DNA of 9,176 nt from Holosporales bacterium (GTDB lineage Bacteria; Pseudomonadota; Alphaproteobacteria; RUG11792): NCBI GenBank assembly GCA_031286725.1, contig JAITTR010000063.1, forward strand, positions 1 to 9,176, given 5' to 3'. The notes under the pieces are model-generated. The model was not told the DNA's origin. It searched no databases and saw only the letters and a list, made by a program, of their open reading frames with translations. Position numbers and translations under genes: made by a program. This document shows positions 5,263 to 9,176 of this stretch, one piece after another; the first letter of the stretch is position 1; each line of letters begins with the position of its first letter.

Positions 5263-5880
5263 ATGGCTGATTATCCTGAAAGTTCTATTGTGCCTACGAG
5301 GCCGGCAACTCCGCTTGTGAGTTTTATGCCGCCAAAATCCGTGGTTCTTATAGGTCTTATGGGGTGCGGAAAAACAAGTATTGGGAAAAAGTTAGCAAAA
5401 AGATTTGACTTATCGTTTTGCGATTCTGATCAAGAAGTGGAAGAAGCATCCGGATGCTCTATTGGGGACATAAACTCGATTTTCGGCGAGGGAGCTTTAG
5501 AATCCGGGGAATACAAAGTTATTTCTAGATTGCTCAACCAGCCTGTTCAAGTCATTGCGACTGGGTGTTTATCTTTTACGTATGAGAAAACTAAGAATTT
5601 AATAAAAGAAAAATCTATTTCCGTTTGGTTGAAGGCGGATATTAAAACCTTATTGCTAAGGGTTACCGGAAGAAAAGACAGACCTCTTCTTGAAGCCGGA
5701 AAAGAAGAAGAGATTCTGCTTAAAATGATAGAGCAATATTACCCCACTTTTGAAGAAGCCAACGTCTGCATTCAAACTTATGACGAGCCTGCGAACGTTA
5801 CAGTCGATAGGGTAATCATAGCCATGAGCGAATTTATAAAAAGCAGATATCCAGATTACCACGTTTTAAAATCCGTTTAG
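5263..5880 (+). CDS. aroK: Shikimate kinase homologue with a degenerate substrate site
   Basis: This 205-residue P-loop kinase is collinear with AroK, which phosphorylates shikimate at the 3-hydroxyl. The nucleotide side is intact: Walker A GLMGCGKTS (31-39), the DSD pair (54-56) and the lid arginine R140 in DRPLL. The shikimate side is not. Against E. coli AroK as I recall it, the Arg of the GEEGFRDRE segment is Glu80, the GGG loop is G-C-L (101-103), and the Arg before the PLYEE segment is Tyr159. A 22-residue extension precedes the core. The fold is clear, the activity doubtful. A GAGGAG sits 13 bases from the ATG; a five-codon TTG ORF (5254-5271) overlaps this start at better spacing. recR starts four bases after the stop. 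aroB, often its partner, is absent. Confidence 0.8.
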   Translation: MADYPESSIVPTRPATPLVSFMPPKSVVLIGLMGCGKTSIGKKLAKRFDLSFCDSDQEVEEASGCSIGDINSIFGEGALESGEYKVISRLLNQPVQVIATGCLSFTYEKTKNLIKEKSISVWLKADIKTLLLRVTGRKDRPLLEAGKEEEILLKMIEQYYPTFEEANVCIQTYDEPANVTVDRVIIAMSEFIKSRYPDYHVLKSV

Positions 5881-5884
5881 TAAT

Positions 5885-6478
5885 ATGCCTCTTGGCGAGT
5901 TAGATAAGCTTATTTCAATCATAAGCAAACTTCCTGGCCTGGGAACGAGATCCGCGTCTCGAATTGTGATATATCTTTTAAACAGAAAAGATATCGTTAT
6001 GAATAAGTTTATTAATTCTTTGGTTAACGTTTATCAAAACTCCAAAATTTGTAATATCTGTCATAATATAGACGTTTCTTCTCCTTGTTCTATTTGCTTG
6101 GATTATAAAAGAGACGAAAAGATCATATGCGTCGTTTCGGACATTGCAGATTTGTGGTCAATTGAGCGAGCGGAATTTTTTAAAGGCAAATATCACGTTT
6201 TGGGCGGGAAGTTATCCGCCGTTTTGGGCATAAAGCCTGAAGATTTAGACATCACGGGTCTTTATAATAGAATAAAGAATGAAAATATAGAAGAAGTAAT
6301 AATTGCTATGAGCGCTGATTTAGACGGTCAAACTACAATGTTTTTTATTAATGAAAAAATAAAAGATTTAAAAGTAAAAATAACGACACTCTCCTGCGGA
6401 GTTCCTATCGGCGGAGAATTGGAAAATCTCGACGACGGAACTATTATAGCCGCTTTTAGCCAAAGACGAGGAATTTAG
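5885..6478 (+). CDS. recR: Recombination mediator RecR
   Basis: This 197-residue protein is the RecR subunit of RecFOR/RecOR, which forms DNA clamps and helps load RecA at single-stranded gaps. Visible parts: helix-hairpin-helix LPGLGTRSASR (16-26), a four-Cys zinc finger (C56, C59, C68, C71), a Toprim domain (about 80-165) with the segment KYHVLGGKLS, and the C-terminal GVPIGGELE (172-180) and final RR. Length is normal. The Toprim acidic positions are altered: the usual VVE(S/D) is VVSD (S85), and the VEGEATA segment reads LDGQTTM. The zinc finger and helix-hairpin-helix are conventional, so clamp formation is probably kept. The gene is in an operon, four bases after the aroK-like stop and five bases before obgE, not beside dnaX-ybaB as is common. 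Confidence 0.93.
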   Translation: MPLGELDKLISIISKLPGLGTRSASRIVIYLLNRKDIVMNKFINSLVNVYQNSKICNICHNIDVSSPCSICLDYKRDEKIICVVSDIADLWSIERAEFFKGKYHVLGGKLSAVLGIKPEDLDITGLYNRIKNENIEEVIIAMSADLDGQTTMFFINEKIKDLKVKITTLSCGVPIGGELENLDDGTIIAAFSQRRGI

Positions 6479-6483
6479 GGTTT

Positions 6484-7482
6484 ATGAAATTTTTGGACGA
6501 AGCTAAAATATACATAAAAGCGGGAGACGGCGGAGACGGGTGCTTAAGTTTTCGAAGAGAGAAGTTTATAGAATTTGGAGGCCCGGACGGCGGAATGGGA
6601 GGAAACGGGGGCTCTGTATACGCGATAGCGGTAAATGACATCAACACCTTGATAGACTATAGATATCGACAACATTTTAAAGCTAGAAAAGGCAATAATG
6701 GAGCTGGCCAAAATAAAACTGGAAAATCTTCCGACGATATATTATTAAGGGTTCCCGTTGGAACTCAAATTTTAGACGAAGATAAATTCACGCAAATAGC
6801 GGATTTAACTGAAGAAGGACAAATAGTCCTCTTAGCGCAAGGAGGAAAGGGCGGCCTTGGAAACATTTCATTTAAAAGCTCAACGAACCAAGCCCCTAGA
6901 AGAACAACTACAGGATCTCCGGGAGACGAAAAATGGATTTGGTTAAAATTAAAACTAATTGCGGATATTGGCCTGGTTGGAATACCAAACGCCGGGAAAT
7001 CAGCTTTCATCTCTGCCGTAACTAACGCTAAAGCAAAGATAGAAGATTATCCTTTTTCCACAATTTCTCCCCAACTCGGAATGATCAAATTTGACGATAA
7101 AGAGATCGTCATTGCGGACATTCCGGGCTTAATAGAAGACGCTCATATAGGAAAAGGCCTTGGAGATAAATTTCTCGCTCATGTCGAAAGATGTTCGGTA
7201 ATATTGCACATCGTCGACGCTTCGCAAGACGATCCAATCTTAAATTATCATACGATTAGAAACGAGTTAAAACTTTACGACAATACGCTTTATAAAAAGC
7301 AGGAAATTATAGTCTTAAATAAATCTGATATAACTGATAAAGACAAAATGGAAAAAACGAAAAATCACCTAGAAAAGAAAACAAAACAAAAAGTCTTTAT
7401 AATATCGGCAATTACTAAAAACGGCTGTAAAGACTTAATAAACTACGCCGCAACGTTCGTTAATAAAAATAACGAATGGTAA
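6484..7482 (+). CDS. obgE: Obg family GTPase ObgE/CgtA
   Basis: This 332-residue essential GTPase binds the 50S ribosomal subunit and links ribosome assembly to stress and cell-cycle control. The Gly-rich Obg fold occupies about 1-158 (GDGGDGCLSFRREKF, then GGPDGGMGGNGG). The G domain has G1 GIPNAGKS (166-173), G2 in DYPFST (188-193), G3 DIPG (212-215), G4 NKSD (279-282) and G5 SA (308-309). All nucleotide-binding motifs are intact. The protein stops soon after the G domain, without the long C-terminal extension of some relatives. It is the last gene of the plus-strand operon, five bases after recR, with an AGGG close to its ATG. It is not next to rplU-rpmA, its frequent neighbours. Confidence 0.96.
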   Translation: MKFLDEAKIYIKAGDGGDGCLSFRREKFIEFGGPDGGMGGNGGSVYAIAVNDINTLIDYRYRQHFKARKGNNGAGQNKTGKSSDDILLRVPVGTQILDEDKFTQIADLTEEGQIVLLAQGGKGGLGNISFKSSTNQAPRRTTTGSPGDEKWIWLKLKLIADIGLVGIPNAGKSAFISAVTNAKAKIEDYPFSTISPQLGMIKFDDKEIVIADIPGLIEDAHIGKGLGDKFLAHVERCSVILHIVDASQDDPILNYHTIRNELKLYDNTLYKKQEIIVLNKSDITDKDKMEKTKNHLEKKTKQKVFIISAITKNGCKDLINYAATFVNKNNEW

Positions 7483-7561
7483 TTTTAACGCCTTGCTTAA
7501 TATTGAGGTAATAAAAGTTTTGACGATTAAGGAAACAAATTCGCATAACGAAACTTTCTCC

Positions 7562-7608
7562 AGCTTTAATCTTTTTGTTCAGATAAGGATATGAAGAAAA
7601 ATTAAGCT
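7562..7608. terminator. AT-rich inverted repeat between convergent operons
   Basis: AGCTTTAATCTTTTT (7562-7576) faces AGAAAAATTAAGCT (7595-7608), an imperfect stem rich in T on either strand. Its position between the convergent obgE and rpmB-secB operons suits a bidirectional terminator. A second weak repeat, CTTAAT/ATTAAG, lies at about 7497-7532. The 137-bp gap holds nothing else recognisable. Confidence 0.35.
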
Positions 7609-7619
7609 ACTTTAACGTA

Positions 7620-7859
7620 TTATCTGGATTTTCTTGATCTTTTGCCTAAAATAATGTTGTCAATAACGGAAGGAACGTTAGATTGAGAGGGTCCGCCTTT
7701 AATGTGTTCGGAAAGGGCTTTGCCGATATCAATATCAGCCTGAGGGGCGTTGTAAACGTTGCAGGCAGTTAATAATTGTTTAGGAAGAGGCAAACCCTGA
7801 AAGCTTATTGTCTTCGGGAGTTCTTTTGTCTTCAAGAATGGATTTTCCAAGGGAATCAA
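7620..7859 (-). CDS. Small unknown protein, probably the C-terminal part of a frameshifted gene
   Basis: The frame gives up to 79 residues from a TTG at 7857-7859. The credible part is the C-terminal half, from about LPLPKQLLTACNVYN through DIDIGKALSEHIKGG to a basic end (GKRSRKSR). The first 24 residues look less protein-like, while the same DNA read one base away gives a better N-terminus (next entry). No Shine-Dalgarno sequence precedes the TTG. It is the last reading frame of the rpmB-secB operon, so co-transcription with the two small membrane genes is likely. I do not recognise the family. It is soluble, with no membrane segment. Confidence 0.45.
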   Translation of the reverse strand: MIPLENPFLKTKELPKTISFQGLPLPKQLLTACNVYNAPQADIDIGKALSEHIKGGPSQSNVPSVIDNIILGKRSRKSR

Positions 7860-7881
7860 TATTTCGGTTATCGTCTGCCAA
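7780..7881 (-). CDS. N-terminal segment of the unknown gene, overlapping frame
   Basis: A TTG at 7879-7881 opens 33 codons (LADDNRNIDSLGKSI, then LEDKRTPEDNKLSGFASS) ending at TAA 7780-7782. The acidic, hydrophilic composition and ordinary codon choice look coding. A +1 shift at or shortly before that TAA joins this frame to the downstream one and gives a product of roughly 87-90 residues. An AGGG lies 13 bases before the stop. This is either a simple frameshift mutation, two overlapping genes, or (least certain) a programmed +1 shift. The start lacks a ribosome binding site and lies 39 bases after the stop of the preceding membrane ORF. Confidence 0.35.
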   Translation of the reverse strand: MADDNRNIDSLGKSILEDKRTPEDNKLSGFASS

Positions 7882-7920
7882 GATGAGTTTTAGTTTTAAA
7901 TAAAATGTATTAATATTTTA

Positions 7921-8091
7921 CTAATTCTTGTACAGAAATACTACTATCGTTATAAACAGAGATATGAAAAACAATCTCTTTTGACCTTCCTTGGTTGCAA
8001 GCATTATTAATACCAACTGTAGTGCCCAAATCCCTATCCCTATAGCTGTCGGTATTAAGACTATACACCCTAATATCTCTAGAAAACTCAT
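7921..8091 (-). CDS. Small membrane protein (56 aa), paralogue of the upstream 41-aa ORF
   Basis: The start ATG (8089-8091) has an excellent Shine-Dalgarno, AAGGAAGG, 5 bases upstream and lies one base after the preceding stop. The 56 residues begin MSFLEILGCIVLIPTA and form two hydrophobic stretches (about 3-32 and 40-53) separated by a charged hinge, ATKEGQKR. It ends in YKN. The first stretch aligns with the neighbouring 41-residue ORF over the pattern ILGxIxLxPT and the end MLxxKEG, so the two are tandem paralogues and this one has an extra second membrane segment. Function is unknown; inner-membrane location is inferred. It could be a holin-like or otherwise membrane-active peptide, but no family motif is recognised. 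Confidence 0.65.
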   Translation of the reverse strand: MSFLEILGCIVLIPTAIGIGIWALQLVLIMLATKEGQKRLFFISLFITIVVFLYKN

Positions 8092-8092
8092 A

Positions 8093-8218
8093 TTAACCTT
8101 CCTTTATAGACAACATTTTCAATAACAGGGTAGCTCCGGCCATTCCTAGCCTTACCACTGTTGGTAATAAGGCGATAGCCCCTAATATTATTAAAGTCTT
8201 ATTTAGAAATGTATTCAT
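8093..8218 (-). CDS. Small membrane protein (41 aa) translationally coupled to secB
   Basis: The ATG (8216-8218) overlaps the secB TGA in an ATGA junction, a typical sign of translational coupling, and the stop lies one base before the next small ORF. The 41 residues begin MNTFLNKTLIILGAIALLPT and continue through a mostly hydrophobic helix to MLSIKEG; one Arg (R23) breaks it. It corresponds to the first membrane segment of the next ORF (shared ILGxIxLxPT, LG, MLxxKEG). Its own Shine-Dalgarno is not obvious, consistent with coupling. Function unknown. Operon position and paralogy argue that it is real despite its size. Confidence 0.62.
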   Translation of the reverse strand: MNTFLNKTLIILGAIALLPTVVRLGMAGATLLLKMLSIKEG

Positions 8219-8700
8219 GTCTGCAGTATCTTTCTTTCTACTGTTGCAGAGGTTTCTTTTTTCTTTTCCAAATATAAAGAGGCGAAATCGACTGGCTCGA
8301 TCAGCAATGGAGGATATCCTCCGGATTTAGTGACGTTGGCTACAATTTCCCTAGCAAACGGGAACATTAAAAACGGACAATGGACTAGCAAAATCGATTC
8401 CAAAACTTCCTGTTGAAGATCCGGAGAAACGGAAACAAGCGAAGCGTAAACTAACTCTAAAACAAAAATAGCTTCCTCTCCAATTTTTGATTTTGTCGTT
8501 ATGGTCATAGAAGCTTCGTAATTATTATTCGCCAGTTTTGCAACTCCTGTCTCGACATTAACCGAGACTTGTGGTTGCGTTTGATTTTCGCTATATTTTA
8601 TTAGAAAATTTGGATTTTCGAACGATAAATCCTTTATATACTGATCATGTATATAAAATGGATACTGAGCCCCTGCATTTTGATCCTTCATATCGGCCAT
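8215..8700 (-). CDS. secB: Protein-export chaperone SecB
   Basis: This 161-residue cytoplasmic tetrameric chaperone keeps presecretory proteins unfolded and hands them to SecA. Diagnostic segments: YIKDLSFENP (21-30), LELVYASLVSV (81-91), the CPFLMFPFAREIV helix (108-120) and TKSGGYPPLLIEPVDFASLY (124-143). The N-terminus is short and polar, as in proteobacterial SecB, and the length is typical. GGAG lies 7 bases before the ATG. The gene follows rpmB after 19 bases and overlaps the next small ORF by four bases. It is the housekeeping type; no toxin-antitoxin pair lies beside it. Exported proteins such as the LRR protein in this window are possible clients. Confidence 0.95.
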   Translation of the reverse strand: MADMKDQNAGAQYPFYIHDQYIKDLSFENPNFLIKYSENQTQPQVSVNVETGVAKLANNNYEASMTITTKSKIGEEAIFVLELVYASLVSVSPDLQQEVLESILLVHCPFLMFPFAREIVANVTKSGGYPPLLIEPVDFASLYLEKKKETSATVERKILQT

Positions 8701-8719
8701 ATTAAATCTCCAAAATAAA

Positions 8720-9004
8720 TTAATTTCCCAGTTTAGATTTTACTACTTTTTTAATAGCAAGAGCTTTTTCTCCAAGTTTGCAATCGCAAGCGTTTAAAAG
8801 AAACTTATCCAATCCGCCTTTAGCCTCGACGCAACGAAGTCCATTCGCGCTAACTCTGAGCTGAACAGAATGGCCGAGAGCCTCGCTCACGAACGAAACA
8901 TTTTGCAAATTAGGTAAGAATCTTTTGGATGATTTATTGTTAGCGTGACTAACATTGTTTCCATACATAACAGCTTTTCCCGTCAACTCGCACTTTCTAG
9001 ACAT
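8720..9004 (-). CDS. rpmB: 50S ribosomal protein L28
   Basis: This 94-residue large-subunit protein is recognisable from MSRKCELTGKAV, GNNVSHANNK (16-24), RFLPNLQNV (28-36), LRVSANGLRCVE (49-60) and GGLDKFLL (63-70), in the alphaproteobacterial form. The start at 9002-9004 is chosen because L28 begins MSRKCELTGK; the upstream frame extension to 9067 runs through the promoter. An AGGA precedes the ATG at short spacing. It is first in the operon with secB and is not paired with rpmG (L33). The strong promoter fits a ribosomal gene. Confidence 0.97.
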   Translation of the reverse strand: MSRKCELTGKAVMYGNNVSHANNKSSKRFLPNLQNVSFVSEALGHSVQLRVSANGLRCVEAKGGLDKFLLNACDCKLGEKALAIKKVVKSKLGN

Positions 9005-9038
9005 AAATCCTAATAGAAAAACTAAAATAACTTCTTCT

Positions 9039-9067
9039 ATTATACGAACTGCCAACACGAATGTCAA
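9039..9067 (-). promoter_or_regulatory. Consensus sigma70 promoter of the rpmB-secB operon
   Basis: On the minus strand, TTGACA (9062-9067), a spacer of exactly 17 bases and TATAAT (9039-9044) form a perfect consensus promoter. Transcription would begin near 9032, leaving about 28 bases of leader before rpmB. Confidence 0.9.
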
Positions 9068-9078
9068 CTAAAGCGGTA

Positions 9079-9107
9079 TTGAAACTCAGAAAACAGCTTT
9101 TTAATAA
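9079..9107 (+). promoter_or_regulatory. Candidate promoter of the gene at the right edge
   Basis: TTGAAA (9079-9084) lies 16-17 bases before TTAATA/TAATAA (9101-9107), back to back with the rpmB promoter. The -35 box is good and the -10 box poor. Confidence 0.35.
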
Positions 9108-9143
9108 AAACAAAAAAAAGGTTATAGAGTAAAGGGAAAAGAA

Positions 9144-9176
9144 ATGAAGTTTATGAAAGTGACGACGGTAGTTACC
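9144..9176 (+). CDS. Start of a gene cut by the window edge
   Basis: An ATG at 9144 preceded by AAAGGGAAAAGAA (Shine-Dalgarno AAGGG, about 7 bases away) opens an uninterrupted frame to the end of the window: MKFMKVTTVVT. The Lys-rich start would suit a signal peptide, but eleven residues are too few to assign a family. It is divergent from rpmB. Confidence 0.5.
   Translation, partial: MKFMKVTTVVT

Noticed and set aside
5656..7010. Minus-strand ORFs opposite the aroK-like, recR and obgE genes
   Set aside because: Shadow frames; Gly/Pro-rich content mirrors the Obg Gly-rich domain.
8215..8700. SecB-like chaperone of a toxin-antitoxin-chaperone system
   Set aside because: The sequence is standard housekeeping SecB in an operon with rpmB, and the neighbours do not resemble a HigBA-type pair.
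9005..9067. 21-residue N-terminal extension of L28
   Set aside because: It begins with a TTG inside the -35 box of a perfect promoter and runs across the -10 box; L28 starts at MSRKCELTGK.

Overview
The window looks like AT-rich alphaproteobacterial DNA, most plausibly from an intracellular lineage of the Holosporales/Rickettsiales type. This is inferred from the gene content: alphaproteobacterial-style L28 and SecB, a terminase resembling those of gene transfer agents (GTAs), a secreted BspA-like leucine-rich repeat (LRR) protein, short operons, and intergenic DNA rich in palindromes and decay. No tRNA, rRNA, CRISPR array or insertion sequence was seen.

Layout. 1-1373 (minus): a Cys-rich secreted LRR protein built from 144-bp units, with a near-perfect sigma70 promoter, whose reading frame ends at a TAG although the repeat continues in the same frame to a later TAA. 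1374-1657: long intergenic palindromes. 1658-2917 (plus): an intact but solitary GTA-type large terminase. 2918-3722: about 800 bp without a confident gene, holding a candidate terminator-ended small RNA (or a tiny basic ORF) and a small remnant with a signal-peptide-like sequence. 3723-4871 (minus): dnaJ, whose start codon sits in the last copy of a 23-bp tandem triplication. 4918-5262: a divergent intergenic region with a GC-rich double palindrome and a terminator-like hairpin. 5263-7482 (plus): a tight operon of aroK-like, recR and obgE. 7483-7619: convergent gap. 7620-9004 (minus): an operon running rpmB, secB, two tiny membrane-protein genes and a small frameshifted unknown gene, driven by a consensus promoter at 9039-9067. 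9144-9176 (plus): the start of another gene.

Housekeeping functions dominate: DnaJ and SecB in protein folding and export, RecR in recombinational repair, ObgE and L28 in ribosome biogenesis and structure. The less ordinary signals are the shikimate kinase homologue that has lost most shikimate-binding residues, the triplicated dnaJ start, the stop codon inside the LRR array, the paralogous pair of small membrane ORFs coupled to secB, and a possible frameshift in the gene after them. I found no clearly novel multi-gene defence or mobile system. The closest thing to an undescribed unit is the secB-linked small-protein cluster at 7620-8218.
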